A stretch of 64,000 bases of DNA. Source: Hermodice carunculata. Lineage: Eukaryota; Annelida; Polychaeta; Eunicida; Amphinomidae. The stretch is taken from positions 94,125,404 through 94,189,403 of the forward strand of contig OZ026619.1 of assembly GCA_964020975.1 (NCBI GenBank), read 5' to 3'. Positions within the stretch are counted from its first letter, which is position 1, and every line of letters begins with the position of its first letter. A program made the position numbers and the translations under genes. Shown here piece after piece: positions 35,281 to 48,517 of this stretch. Below the pieces are notes generated by a model that worked only from the letters and a program-made list of their open reading frames with translations, had not been told where the DNA came from and did no database searches.

Positions 35281-35580
35281 TTAAGTAACTCTGGCTGGGT
35301 GATGTGCATCCCTAGTATTTGTATAATTGTGTACCATCAGCTGTGTTTTACCCCTGCCATCAAACTTAGTTTTGCTGACCATGTTACGTCACTTGTTACT
35401 ACAAACCAAACCAAACCAAACCAAACCAAATGAAACAGCAAGTGCAAAGTCGATCTGACATTTATTGACTTTCACATGTTTCACGTGGACGATTGCCATC
35501 ATAAATCCAACTTTCTGCCATATTGATAAATGCTGTATTTGCCACATGCCATGTACTTGTGACTGCTCACTCTGATGATC
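35281..35580. repeat. Diverged segmental duplication, right copy
   Basis: Partner of 34308-34560. It also contains a (CAAAC)n run at about 35403-35429 that the left copy lacks. Its right end runs into the 5' truncation of the plus-strand LINE. Confidence 0.5.
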
Positions 35581-37362
35581 AAGCCAAAAATATTCAACTA
35601 TAAATCAACTTGTTAGCATACTTCATACTCTTTACAGTGGCCTTGAGTTGGGCCATAAGGCCCGTATGGTTTTCCTAGGCATACCCAAGGCCTTTGACGG
35701 ATTCTGGCATGCTAGTTTACTTTTTAAACCGAAACAATTGGGGTTTGAAGATCCTGTGTTACTATTTATAGAAAGCTATCTCTGAAACCGACTTCAACGT
35801 GTTACTATTGAAGGACAGACCTCACCTTGGCTCCCTATAGAGGCTTGAGTGCCCCAAGGTTCCATCCTCAGTCCCCTACTTTTCCTTGTTTACATTAACG
35901 ACATATCACCGTCAACATCACCTATGACATCCCTTTATTTGTGGATGATACCAGTATTCTTGAAATTGTCCACAAACAAAAGGGCACAGCTGAAAGCCTA
36001 TATTCTAATCTTATACAAATTCTTCATTGGGGCAAGCTCTAGCGGATGACATTTAATGCTTTAAAATCCATCTCAATGATCTTCTCAGCTAAGCGACATA
36101 AGCCAGATCATCCTCCCCTACTTCTTGGAAACACACCGATACCTGAGGCTACTCTACATATGCATCTTGGAGTTACATTCTCAAGTAATTTGTCATGGCA
36201 CCAGAATATAACACGCATTGTTAATAAAGCCCACCAACGGCTTGCTCTTTTACGCAGACTCAAATATAAACTCTCCCGCCAGACACTCATACGGTTGTAT
36301 AGTACAATGATTCTTCCTATCCTCGAATATAGGTGTGTCCTGTTTGACAATTGCACTGAAAACCTGTCACAATCTAGAGAAGCTGTGCAGTATAAGGCAG
36401 CCAGTATCTGCCTTGGCGCAACTAGATACATTCCACGTGTCCTTATTCCAGAAGAGCTTGAATGGCAAACTCTGGCAAATCGGAGGAAATACTTTAAACT
36501 TATTTTTTCTTTAGAATGTCTAAAATGTATAATAGGTTGACTCCACAATACCTACATGATCTCGTTCCTCGTGACGTTGCATTCACTAGTGGGCGTCTAT
36601 TGAGAAATCATACTGAATTACGCCAAATTAGGTTCACCACCAATCGCTTTGGCGATTCATTTCTCTCGTCTGCTATCAAAATATGGAATAACCTCCCGGT
36701 TGATGCTCGTCACACCGATTCCCTGCCGCAGTTTGAATCTAAATTTAGTCAATTACTTTTAAATGTTGACAAAAAGCCCACATACTTTAAACATGGAAGT
36801 CGTTTCCTAAACATATGCCACGCAGCTACATCTTAACGTCTCTGTTTTAAATGCCCATCTATATCATGTCAATATCCTTCCAGCCTCAACGTGTGCATGC
36901 TCTCATCCTATTGAAGATATGAAACATTACCTTTTGTTCTGTCCCGAGTTCACTGTGCAAAGGGTCCATCTACTGAACACTGTGTGTCATTTACTCACCC
37001 CAGGTGTAAATCCGACTCTAATAATTCAGCACTCTGGTGACATTTTACTAAATATTCTCTTGAAAGGTAGTGAGGATTTGCCACACACTGACAATGTATT
37101 CATCTTTGAGGCTGTTCAGACAGTCTTATCAGAATCACGCCGTTTTATTTACTAATTTAGTACATGATTTAATTATAAGTCTGCATTATTCGGCATCAAT
37201 TGTATCATTCGTGTACAAGCCGTGAATTTAGTCTTCTGTTCTTGTCCAGTGTGTATTGTATATATTCCTGTGCATCCTGTTATGTACTGGAGAGCCTCCA
37301 GATTAGTCTATGTATACTATTAGACAATCCAGAGGAAAAATATGTTCATAATTATAATAAAA
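35565..37362 (+). mobile_element. 5'-truncated LINE (family L1 of this window), copy 1
   Basis: It begins inside the RT (INQLVSILHTLYSGLELGH region) and runs through the catalytic FVDDTSILEIV block, IPEATLHMHLGVTFSSNLSW (connection region), ILPILEYRCVLFDNCTENLS and IKIWNNLPVDARHTDSLPQF, to a C-terminal block ending HYLLFCPEFTVQRVHLLNTV...FIY with a stop at 37153-37155. The last block carries the C..C...H...C-like motif near HYLLFCPEF. Blocks at 35849-36049, 36046-36540, 36516-36836 and 36919-37155 lie in different frames with in-frame stops at several joints, so it is dead. The 3' UTR (about 200 bp) ends near TCCAGAGGAAAAATATGTTC and matches the minus-strand 3' UTR at 59461-59660. Same family as copies at 55836 and 59461. 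Confidence 0.9.
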
Positions 37363-37638
37363 ATAGAAGATAATTGATATGCTCACGAGCAAAAACGATG
37401 TCCATTATGTTTGTCATTAACATCAAAGAAAAATCAAGCAAATACTTTGACTGGTGTGTGTTATTCTGTTTTGTTTTTATGTGCATGTCTCATATGATCC
37501 AACAAATTACCATGTGATTAAAAACGTAGCGGGTTTACATTGATGTGACGGACTTTATATATATGTAAAAGTTGAACATTCTTTTTTCGCCTAATGTCCA
37601 TTTTGAAGTGAAATTTTCAGTAATTTGATAGGTGCATA

Positions 37639-37772
37639 TGATACCATTTTCATGTAAAGCAAACGTAAAAATGACATCAGTTCTGAATAATTTATTTTCG
37701 TCTGTTTCAAACAACAATTAAATTTTGCAAAGCCTGATGCCATAATTAGGAAACTTTGATAAAGAGTGTAAA
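37639..37772. repeat. 134-bp flank of the LTR element, left copy
   Basis: Identical to 48384-48517 over the full 134 bp, starting TGATACCATTTTCATG and ending GAGTGTAAA. It directly precedes the left LTR, just as its twin directly precedes the third, partial LTR. Confidence 0.95.
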
Positions 37773-38384
37773 TGAAGTGATTTTGCTCTCACCTTAATCC
37801 TGATTATATTATGCAACAAATCCCAGCTTTGGGCGTCAGATATACCAAATATACAATGGATAAATGTTGAAGAAACAAGCGATGTACCTCACTTCCAAAT
37901 GTCAGCAAATTGGTTCTCTCTGCAACTGTCTGGTGCTGTCTTCCGATTGGTCAACAGTCGGTGCAAGGCGGCAAGTGACGTCATGAGATCAGCCCCACCC
38001 CCCTTCCCGTGGAAGTTCAGGGCCAAACTCAAAATTTTACCACACCACTCCCCCCTGCCGCCCTTGCGTCCGCGCAAGCTGCACCATCCGGCCAAGCCAA
38101 ACCATTCTCATGACACCCTTTAGAGGAAATATAACTGTTTTTTGAAACAAAATGATATATGATATATCCCAGAGCCTATACTACAATAGGGGCGTTACCT
38201 GGCATATATACCTTTATGTAATGACCGCCTAAAAGAACGGAACTTATAAGATCGGCACTACAAAGGAGTAGCACCACCACTAAAGTGCGGTTGTTATCAA
38301 CTATATTCACATCGGTTAACTCGTGTGCCTGCTGTCTAACAGGTCTAAGACTTAAGATTCACCACTTAAGGATGCAAACGTGAT
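37773..38384 (-). repeat. LTR, left copy (3' LTR of the element)
   Basis: The 612-bp repeat begins TGAAGTGATTTTGCTC on the plus strand and ends GGATGCAAACGTGAT. It carries a CCAAT box (ATTGG, 37946-37950) and a full CRE, TGACGTCA, at 37976-37983. It is a mosaic: up to about 37910 it shares variants with the third LTR (48518-48788), beyond about 37954 it matches the right LTR (47776-48387). Confidence 0.95.
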
Positions 38385-38501
38385 GCCCCATACGGCACTA
38401 AGTGACTCGGAAACGCCGGCTCAGTATTTGAAGCATCTCTCAAACTGTATTAAATAACCCGGTAACTGTTGCAATATATGTAAGCCGCTTAAAAAGTATA
38501 T

Positions 38502-41500
38502 TTATTGGAGGAACCCAAAAAGGAGAACTGTCACAGTTACTAAACGAAACCGCGCCGGCAAAACAACCGGTCTACCCCACTGGGTAGTACGCGGTGGCGG
38601 AGCAGCAGGCGGAGGGGGTTCTCCCACATGGGCCACATTCTTGTCATCACGCGGACTGCGGCCTTGTCCTCGTGTTTTAGGACAGACTCTAACATCGCCT
38701 TCCTCGGAGGTCAGTAACTCTGGTCCTCTTGGCTCCGGCACCTGGACATCTCCACCTGCAGATTCCGGCTCCGGTACCCCTTCCGGCCTTGGAGTAGCAT
38801 CCTCATCTGGCTCCTCGGCAGCTGGCTCAGTCAGAATCCTCTGGCAAGCCCTCCTCAGCCAAGCCGGAATGTCTTCCCCTCGGTATTTCTTTAGCCTATC
38901 ATGGTGATACACCTTGGCACTCTGCTTAGATCGCACCACGTACAAACAGGACCCCGATGCTTTTCCATGACATATGGTCCCTGCCACATTGGCTGCAACT
39001 TAGGGCTCTTTCCGGGAACTCTATACGGGTGTCCCTAATGAGTACCTAGTCTCCAGCTTCAAATGTGCGCTCCAAAATCTTTGTGTCATAGACCGTCTTT
39101 TGATGTTCCTGACGGACTCCCAAGGTCTCCCTCGCTATATCTTGTGCATCCTCCAGGGCATTGGCAAGATCTTGCACATAGTCCAAGTAGGTTTCATGTT
39201 CACCTGGGGTAGCCGCCTGGCCTAATTCGAAATCTGGCGGCCATCTGGTTTCGCGACCCAGCATTAGCCGGTTCGGACTCATGCCCGTACTGGGATGTGG
39301 TGTGCTCCTGTAAGCAGCAGAGAGCAGTGCCACATTCTTATCCCAGTCACACTGATTCCAACTAATGTAGCACCTGATCATCTGTAACAAAGTCCTATTA
39401 AAGCGCTCGACCAAGCCATTACAACTCGGGTGGTATGGTGTTGTTTGCGTCTTACGGACTTCGAGCAAGCGGCACACTTCGCGAATCAGCTCTCCGTCCA
39501 CATTTCTCCCCTGATCAGTATGGATCTCTAACGGAGTTCCCAGACGGGCAACAAATTCATTGACAAGCTTCTGGGCGATAACCCTCACAGTCTGGTCCTC
39601 CAAAGGGTACGCTTCCACCCACTTAGTGAACTGATCCATTATCACCAAGATGTATTTGTGTCCGGAGTCGCTCATAGGCAGGGGTCCAAGGATGTCTAGT
39701 TGCACCCGATCCATAGGAGCCCCTGCTTGGTATATCTCATAGGGTGCCCTGCCATGACGGTTTGGTCTCTTGCACATACCACAGGTGGCACAAGTGCGTA
39801 CCACATAAGCCACATCCGCACTCATTCCTGGCCAAAAGTGAAAGAGTCTCAATTGGGCTAATGTCTTTGTAATGCCTTGATGTCCAGCTGTGGGTGGCTC
39901 GTGATGGGATTTGATAAGGTCCCTTCGTACACCCTGAGGGACCACTAATAGTCAGCTAGTTCTACCCTCAGCAGCGTTTGCCCAATCATAGTAGAGAACT
40001 CCATTCACGGCTGATAGTTGCGACCACAGCAGCCAATACTTTCTCCGCATAGGAGACACGCCAGTCATCTCCTGCTGCGGCGGCTGTCCCTCAGATACCC
40101 AACCGAAGACCTCAGCTAAATCCGGGTCCTCCATCTGCAGGTCATGCAAGTCCGCTGGGATTCTGGCCCTCAGCCAATTGGATGGCTCCTCCTGGTCAGT
40201 CTCTATGGTCACTTCAGCTTCGTCAATGCTTCTCATGGCCAGTGGAACCACGTCGTCAACCTCGTCCACAAATCTGGACCAAGCTTCATGAGCACCATGA
40301 CAATGGTCGCAGCCCTTGCAAGGCAAACCCTCAACATCTTTTCCTACGTCGTAGCAATCACAGACATCAGTGTCCATCCCAAGCCTCAAAAGACCATCAG
40401 CATTAGCATGCCGCACGCCTGGCCTTATGTTGTATAGTAAAGTCAAATTGGCTCATGGACTCTAGCCACCTGGCTAGCTGTCCATCTGGGGTCTTAAACC
40501 TGAACAGCCATGTTAAACTACTGTGGTCGGTGCGTAGAATAAACTTCTTACCAAGCAAAAAATGTCTGAACTGCCTGGTGAATTTAACCACTGCCAGTAG
40601 TTCGCGGCGGGTCACACAATAGTTTCTGTGGGACCTGTTGAGTCGCAGGCTGGTGTAGGCTATTGGTCTCTCGATGCCATCCTGCACCTGTGACAAGACG
40701 GCCCCCAGAGTCACAGAGCTTGCATCCGTGTCCAGTATGAAAGTCTCGTCCGGTTTCGGGTATGCCAGGATGGGGGGGGGGGCAGATTAGCTTCTCTTTC
40801 AACATGCGAAAGGCCTGGTCTTGCTCCAGACCCCACTCAAACGGCACACCCTTGGCCAACAAATCTGTCAGTGGCACAGCAATCGCAGCATAATCTTGCA
40901 CAAACCTTCTGTAGTAGTTGGTCAGGCCCAGGAAGGACTGTAGTTCTCGAACAGTGGCTGGGGGTGGCCATTTTGCCACACTTTCTGTTAACACTGGATT
41001 CGTTTGTATCCCCTCCTGACTCACCAGGTGCCCCAAAAACACAACCGAATCACGAAAAAGCTGACATTTCTTGGCTTTAAGTTTCAACTTGTTGGTCCAG
41101 AAGCGCTCAAAAACTTCACGTAAGCGGGTCAGGTGCTCCAAAAAAGACGTACCGGTCATGATTACATCATCAATATACACGAGCAGCGTCTTCCACTGTA
41201 GCGCCCGAAGCACGAGATCCATCGCTCGCTGAAAAGTCGAAGGCGCATTACAGAGCCCAAACGGCATTCGGTTATAATGGGACAAACCGTGTCGTAATGT
41301 AAACGCAGTCTTTTCCTTATCGCGCTCGTCGACCTCGATTTGATAGTAGCTGTGCTCATGTCAAGGGCCGAAAACCAGCGGGAACCGCTCAAAGTGTCGA
41401 AGCATTCGTCTATTTTTGGCAGCGGGTAACTGTCTTTAATGGTAAGGTCATTTAGTTTCCGGTAATCAACGCACCACCGGACTCCTCCGTCGCGCTTCCT

Positions 41501-42851
41501 CACCAGAACAACAGGTGAAGCCCACTCTCCACTGGATGGGGAAACAACCCCTGATTCTAACGATTTATTCAGATGGGCTTCCTCTTCTGACTGAAAACCA
41601 AGAGGCGTCTGCCTTGGCGAGTCCCTCACAGGGCGCACCGATCCCGTTTCCACCCGGTGTTTGACCCCTCCAAAACAGCCTAAGTCTGAGTCATTGGTAG
41701 CAAAAATGTCTTGATACTCCCGCAGCAAGTCTCTAAGTTCTCTGGCTTCCGTTGCAGAAAGTCCTTCACTACTTCCCTTATACAGTTCCTCAAGATGGGC
41801 CAGAACTGTGCAACTTGTATGGCCAGGCTCCTCAGGCTCACCGTTGATATTATTTGCAGTCCTCTGTGCGTCCTGTTCTTCAATTGCTGTGTCTGGGACC
41901 ATAACTTCACAACGCGATACCTGAGGTGGGGCGCAACTAACTCCCCCCTGAGACGTCGTCTTATGTGGCTACTGGACACACAAACCTTCCTGTGATGGGG
42001 TGCAGCCAACTCCCCCCTGAGACTCTGTCTCATGTTGGGCACGCGAATCCTCCAAGACCTCAGCCTCGGCCAGCCACCCTACACAAACACCCAAAGACAG
42101 CGACACCTCATAACAAGACATGTTAATAAGTGTCAATGGAATCCTTTTCCTTTTACACACTAAGACAATGCCGACTAAAACATCTTCGTGTATGCTGACT
42201 GGCTCTAAGATATCGAAGGAATTAGGATCAGGGACTTCTACCTTACCCCATACTAATCTCTGTCTCCGGTTTGAGATTAACCGCCTCCTCCAAAAAGACT
42301 CCGGTTTGAGCCCCCTGGGGAGTGCCAAGCCTAAACTGAGTGGGTATCAGTTCACCGTCCACCCATAATCCACCTCTAGCCTTGACGGTGGCGTCGACAG
42401 CCATGAGAAAATCGAGGCCGAGTAGTACGTCATCCCTGGCGGGTGCAATAAACACTGGCCACTTGATCTCTCGACGTCCCACTCAAAACCTCACCCAGAT
42501 TCCTCTCTTCCCTTCAACATAGACATCTTTGCCGAAACCTCGAAGTTTAGCCTTTGGTAGATCCGCCAAGATTCCGGCGGGAATTCCCATCCGCCCTGCC
42601 ATTGCCTGAGACAACATAGTAACCTGTGCACCAGTGTCAACCACTGCCAGCTGTGAGCAACCCCCTACTTCAATGTTAACCATAAGGGTGATTCCTACTC
42701 CTCCAACTTCCCAAACGCAAACCTTGGTCTCTATGTTTTCATGCGACCCGTTCCCCCCTGGATCCCATTCTTCCAGCTCATAGGTTGATCGACCCACCTT
42801 AAAACCTTCATGGCTGGCTGGCGTATTCTCAGCGACCGGAGAATTCCCCAT
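38502..42851 (-). other. pol region of the Ty3/Gypsy-type element (fossil)
   Basis: Domains in order on the minus strand: aspartic protease near 42851-42250 with the active-site motif VVDTGAQVTML; reverse transcriptase near 41900-40800 with WCVDYRKLNDLTIKDSYPLP and the catalytic LLVYIDDVI; RNase H near 40715-40400 with HFLLGKKFILRTDHSSLTWL; integrase near 39945-39046 with an HHCC-type zinc region (CATCGMCKRP), QLDILGPLPMSDSG and YHPSCNGLVERFNRTL; and a Pro/Glu-rich C-terminal tail to about 38502. The order protease-RT-RNase H-integrase is diagnostic of Ty3/Gypsy. The region is broken in several places. Confidence 0.9.
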
Positions 42852-42949
42852 TGTAACATTTGGATTTTTCTCTTCATCTGGAGGCCTATTTACATGAGGT
42901 GATATCCACCTTTCATGGGCTGAGCCTCGGCCTGCTGACTCAGCCCCTA

Positions 42950-45900
42950 CTAGTTTCCTGACACGGAAACGGGGCTAGGACTGTGGGAACACATCTGTGG
43001 GCACTTATTTTTGTAGTGTCTAAGTTCGTTACACTTAAAACACCATTCACCGTTCCTCGATGGGCTCCCTGTCCTCATGGGGGGTGACGACCTTGCGCCA
43101 CTTGTCATACCTCTGTATGGACTTCCTTGTCTAAACGGACGACCCCTGCCTGGGCTCTCTACCACAGGGGAACTCTGTCCTCTATTGTTTCTGTCGGGAA
43201 TGTTACTTGCGCCCTTAGGTGTCTCTGCATGGGAGGGCTTCAGCTTTAATGCCTCGTTGAATCTGTGAGTTAAAGAACTTAACTCTTTGGACATCCGAGC
43301 TCCCAACCCTGTCACTTCTCTGGACATGCCATCCATACCTTTAGTCATGCCATCCATACTTTTCATCATGCCATCCATACCCTTAGTCATCTCTCTCGAC
43401 ATGCTTTCCAGGCCCTTGGTCATTTCTTTCATTGCAGCGACCAGCTGGCCATCCTCGGTAACCGCACACTGCTTGTTGAGAGGGCCATTCCAACCGATCC
43501 GCTGGCAGTCATACTCTCCAACCTCATCTGCAGCGGGTGCATAGTCACCTGCCCATGCCACCTTTCTGACACGTGGCCTCGCAAGGGAAGACTCGCGGCT
43601 AGTCCTATGGATGTAGACATATTCACACTCTCTAGCCATAACTAGATCCTGAGCTTCCGCTAGAGTGCTAGGATTCTGGGCCATGACTAAACATGCGACC
43701 TCCTTGTCTTTGTATCCTTTTAAAAACGCATCAACCGCAAACTCTTCTCGGTCTGCCGGCGCAATTGTATTGTACGCCAGGGGCACCAACCGTCGAACCT
43801 CTTCCGCAAATTCCTTGAGCGCCTGCTTCCCTTGCTTTAGGTCATGCAGCTTTTTCCTAACAACACTCGGGGGGTCCCTCACACCAAATGGGTCCGCTAG
43901 CATTCGTCGAACATCGGCATAGTTAGTCATCACAGTTGCCGGTAAAGAGCACAGATACCGATTGCTACTCCTTCGAGGCATTCATACAGTCTATATAGCT
44001 TCTCAGCATCAGTCCACCCATACCGTCAAGCATACCGTTCGAAAGGAACCTCAAAAGACATCCAATCCCCAACACCGCCGAAACTTGGTGGCTTAGAAGC
44101 AAGTGCGCGCCGGTTGTCCACCCTCGGTCCTTCAACTCTGCGCATAGGTTCACGTGCAGACCCAGGCCCATCTCGAGCACATCTCTAGTGATCACCTCCA
44201 TCTCTCAGGGGCTCAACGGCTTCCCACTCAACTGGGGGCAGCCCTTCCTGATCGTCCGTATCTCGATTCGGCTCATCCCTATCACGATCGGAAAACGTGC
44301 GCCTTTCATAACCATTCCTGCTTCTAGGCGGCTCCTGTCCACCCACACCCAGCAGGGGTGGCCTGCGGTGGCCACTGTCATCCCTTGGGGGCTCACCCTC
44401 GCCCTGATAGGCCGGCCCCCTCCCCATAGCCATTTCTGCCTCTAGGGGGTCTAAGTCTACGCACATTGAGTGGGGTGGCCCTTGGTGTTCAATGTAATCC
44501 CTGGAGGGCCCATCCTCACCATGATTGGCTGGCACCCACTCCCCATGGCTATCTCTGCGTCTAGGGGCCCTGCGTCTACCCACATCGAGTGGGGGTGGCC
44601 CTGTGTGGCCACTGTAATCTCTGGGGGGCCCATCCACACTACGGCCAACATCCCGTAAGTCACCTTCCTTGCGGTCACCACCGATCGATCTCCCCAGCCA
44701 TGGAGACTCGTCCGCGAACGTTAATTGATGCCGGGGACCCCCAGTAGGGGGTAGACCCTGAGGTGCGTCTGCAGCATCTCTAATCCCTGACACCCTGCTC
44801 TCTCCCGGGATCATATTCGCGAGTCCTGGCCCTGCAGAAGACTCATACCAAAATGGTGGGGGGACATCCATCATCGGGCCTGCCGGGGGAGGGGGGTCTA
44901 CTCACTTCAGGAGGGGGGCATACTACTTGATGACCATTGCCCCCAAAGGCAACCCCATCATACCCACCTGGTACCTGGGTCGTACCTGTATGCATTGTCA
45001 CAAGGCTCGTCCCCCCTAAGAAATAGGCTGGTGCACCCCTATTAGCAGACAACAATTGACCCATACCCATACCAAGGGTCCCGGGGGCAACCGGACCTAC
45101 ACCCATACTGGTGGACATTGGTTGTCCCACACCCATACCAAAAATCCTGGGGGCGGCCTGACCTGTACCCATGCTGGCGGGCAATGACTGTCCTATGCTG
45201 ACTGGCACTTGACGTGACACGCCTTTTTCCTGCATGTTGGGTCCTACATTTATCCTAACCTGAGCCCTATCAGTCTGAACCTCAGGTGCATTGGCTTCCG
45301 TTAAATTACCCTGCAGGGGGGCTACTTTCTACCAGCAGGCCGACCCGATATTCCCTCCATGCTGCCATCAGCCCTACTCCTTTTCCTTTGAGAACCACCC
45401 TCATCTCGGGGGGCTCTGTTAGTGTTCCCTTCCCTTCGGGGTCCCGGCCATCCCGAGCAACCAAAACCCTTGGCTGGGGTCTGAGATGATTTTACGACAG
45501 TGTCGAACTGTCCCACAGGACCCAGACCCGGCCCTTGATTCTGTTTTGAGGTTCCCGCCACCTCATCCGACTGACCTCTCCAGCCACTCTGACCTACAGT
45601 CTCATTTATGCCTCTGGGATTGATTTCCCCGAAATGTGGCAGGGCTGTCTCTGGGGACCCTACATTTTCAGCAGGTGAAGGTAAAACGAATTCCTCACGA
45701 CTCCCCACCCGGGGGCCATACTCAGTATTAGGCAGAACCCCATACCTATGAGCTGTGAGGGAGGGTGCACCTGAGTCCCCATTTTCTACATTGGCCCCTG
45801 AAGTCATGGTTAGCACAGCACGGTCCGTTTCCCTGCCAAATATGTGGTGGGAACTGGTAGCTGGGGCCTGCCCCTGGTTCTGCGTAACTTCATCAAGGTC

Positions 45901-46299
45901 AAATACCCAGTCCCGTACATCTCGCAAATGCGCTTGCCGAGTTTTGTCGTAGTTCGACAGCTGGCCCTTAGTAAAATCACGCATCTCTTGTCTAAATTCG
46001 TCACACGCACTCTTAGAATCACGCATCTCTTGTCTAAATTCGTCACGTGCGCTCCTAGAATCACGCATCTCTTGTCTAAGTTCATTGAGCAATCTACTGA
46101 TGGAAGTACCCTGGGCCCACCCATCTGGTCCCTCATCCCCAGCAGGCTGTTCGCCCCCGCTAGGTCCTGCCACCTCATTGTCCCTGCTTTCATCGTGCGT
46201 AAACTCTTGCTCCCTCAAATTTTCCTCGTTGGGTTCATAAATGGTCCCATTTCGCGTAGCACTCTTTTTGGCAGCCATTTTGTTTTGGGCTGTATGCAA
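42950..46299 (-). other. gag region of the Ty3/Gypsy-type element (fossil)
   Basis: The right part encodes a charged, low-complexity N-terminus with a triplicated EFRQEMRDSKSA-like heptad repeat near 46100-45950, then a Pro/Gly-rich linker. The left part has the capsid-like segment LHDLKQGKQALKEFAEEVRR and a zinc knuckle CFKCNELRHYKNKC (CX2CX4HX4C). A short Met-Lys-rich repeat (MDGMTKGMDGMSRE type) lies before the knuckle. Family knowledge: gag packages element RNA in particles. The region is interrupted more than once. Confidence 0.8.
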
Positions 46300-47755
46300 A
46301 ACCGCACGTTTACAAAATATTTGTAGATTATATTACAGTGGACGGAGGAACACAGGAAGGACGACCGACCCACAAAATTAAATGAAATTTCCACAACTAA
46401 TTGCCTTTGACAACTTCGCAGTCAATATTAACCAACAATTGTGTGGCACAAGCAGACGACATCGACAAAGATTAAAGAGACAGGTATAGTTTGAAGAATG
46501 TTGCATAGAATCAGAAGAACCATCTACTCGATCACACGACACCAATAACGTAACTAATTATAACACCAAGCAATCTAATCAATTTGTTAACTCCGAAGTG
46601 ACAGTCTTCTCGACAAATCACACCTTAGAGTTGAGTGGGGGATACCAGTTAAAACACAAGTCAACGCCAAATCGGATTACGCGAAAGATGGCGGAAATTG
46701 CGCTTATAGAATTATTTAACACTTTACAGGTTAAACAGAACTCAAATAGGACAGAGTTTAAATCAAATATGGACACAAAACACACTATTTGTTAAGCAAG
46801 TTTACCTAATATCACTGGCAAGAGATATCACTTCTCACCAACACAGGTACGCAAATTGTATTTGCAAAACAAATTTAAGTTCAGATATTGCAGTTCTTGG
46901 TTACAGATTTAAATCACAGGCGTGTTCAGATGGTACTCTTTAATTGAAATTGCCTGTACCTTTTGCTGCACAGATCTTATTCAAATGCGGGTTATAAATA
47001 GCAACAGTTGCACATGCGCACACACACTGATTTCATCAGATTTTATTTGCCAACCAATATGTATGCAGATGTCAATATATACGTCTGTTTCGTGTGTGCA
47101 TTTAATCCAGGATCGCCAACACACGTCGATGTTTCTTTCTACTGCACAGATTGATTACTCAAGCGATCCCAACTGCCACACTCTTTACTAAACACACGCA
47201 CGCCTAGCGCACATGCATTCGCCACTACAAGTTCTTATTTTCTCCGCCAGATGTCTCTACGTGACAGTCGCTGTTTTTTCACCGATGGCGGGTAAAGTTC
47301 AGAAGTTTCGAATGCGATGTTACAGCACTCGATCCTCCACACAACACAAGCACACAATGATTCCATGAGAATAACTGACAGAAACCCTCGGAAAACATTC
47401 TTATTTCAAGCACGACTAACAGAAGCCCTGAAACGTTAACACACTCACACTCACAGTCACACATACATAGAATGCAATACGGCAAGAATGGAAATTTCCA
47501 CATGCACGAGTCCACGATACACGTGTTTCCCAAGTTCAAGCCGGTAAACGTTCAATCGATTTAATGGCCGTGAAACCGCTCACAGGTAATACGAGAAAAA
47601 CATGTGGTTCCCTCAGGAGACCCAATATTCAATGATTACTATAAATTATAATTATATACAATAGGTGGTCTCGCCACACATCAACCGGTGCTCCTTCCAG
47701 TGCACAATGAATGATGACTAGGTCCGAGGTCCCGATGCCAACTTCATCTCTTGTT
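46300..47755 (-). other. Leader between 5' LTR and gag
   Basis: About 1.45 kb with no supported coding frame. It corresponds to the untranslated leader where a packaging signal would be expected in this family; no specific structure was identified. Confidence 0.5.
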
Positions 47756-47773
47756 CCCCGTGTCTGGGAACCA
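47756..47773 (-). promoter_or_regulatory. Primer binding site next to the 5' LTR
   Basis: On the minus strand TGGTTCCCAGACACGGGG begins two bases after the LTR end (CACTTCA). The initial TGG pairs with the CCA end of a tRNA, as expected for reverse-transcription priming in Ty3/Gypsy elements. The tRNA species was not identified. Confidence 0.7.
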
Positions 47774-47775
47774 AT

Positions 47776-48387
47776 TGAAGTGATTTTGCTCTCACCTTAA
47801 TCCTGATTATATTATGCAACAAATCCCAGCTTTGGGTGTCAGAAATATCAAACATACAATGGATAAATGTTGAAGAAACAAGCGATGTACCTCACTTCCA
47901 AATGTCAGCAAAATGGTTCTCTCTGCAACTGTCTGGTGCTGTCTTCCGATTGGTCAACAGTCGGTGCAAGGCGGCAAGTGACGTCATGAGATCAGCCCCA
48001 CCCCCCTTCCCGTGGAAGTTCAGGGCCAAACTCAAAATTTTACCACACCACTCCCCCCTGCCGCCCTTGCGTCCGCGCAAGCTGCACCATCCGGCCAAGC
48101 CAAACCATTCTCATGACACCCTTTAGAGGAAATATAACTGTTTTTTGAAACAAAATGATATATGATATATCCCAGAGCCTATACTACAATAGGGGCGTTA
48201 CCTGGCATATATACCTTTATGTAATGACCGCCTAAAAGAACGGAACTTATAAGATCGGCACTACAAAGGAGTAGCGCCACCACTAAAGTGCGGTTGTTAT
48301 CAACTATATTCACATCGGTTAACTCGTGTGCCTGCTGTCTAACAGGTCTAAGACTTAAGATTCACCACTTAAGGATGCAAACGTGAT
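47776..48387 (-). repeat. LTR, right copy (5' LTR of the element)
   Basis: The 612-bp twin of 37773-38384. The CRE is at 47979-47986 with a CCAAT box about 30 bp away, in the part expected to be U3 on the minus strand. It joins the duplicated flank at TGAT (48384-48387), four bases common to the LTR end and to the flank copy. Confidence 0.95.
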
Positions 48388-48517
48388 ACCATTTTCATGT
48401 AAAGCAAACGTAAAAATGACATCAGTTCTGAATAATTTATTTTCGTCTGTTTCAAACAACAATTAAATTTTGCAAAGCCTGATGCCATAATTAGGAAACT
48501 TTGATAAAGAGTGTAAA
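48384..48517. repeat. 134-bp flank, right copy
   Basis: Identical to 37639-37772. It separates the right LTR from the third, partial LTR. Confidence 0.95.

Larger units (their letters stand above)
37773..48387 (-). mobile_element. Ty3/Gypsy-type LTR retrotransposon, about 10.6 kb
   Basis: Two LTRs of 612 bp (37773-38384 and 47776-48387) bracket a 9.4-kb interior read on the minus strand. In order from the right: leader, gag with a CCHC knuckle, protease, reverse transcriptase, RNase H and integrase. RNase H before integrase and the RT/YIDD and integrase motifs place it in Ty3/Gypsy (Metaviridae). No envelope gene is seen. The two LTRs differ at six positions of 612, and five of these are clustered in one converted block, so the insertion is young. 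The interior is nearly full length but appears broken at roughly half a dozen places, so it is treated as a fossil. A third partial LTR and a duplicated flank lie immediately to its right. Confidence 0.92.

Noticed and set aside
38641-38907. Plus-strand frame opposite the 3' end of pol
   Set aside because: Shadow of the Pro/Glu-rich minus-strand tail of the LTR element.
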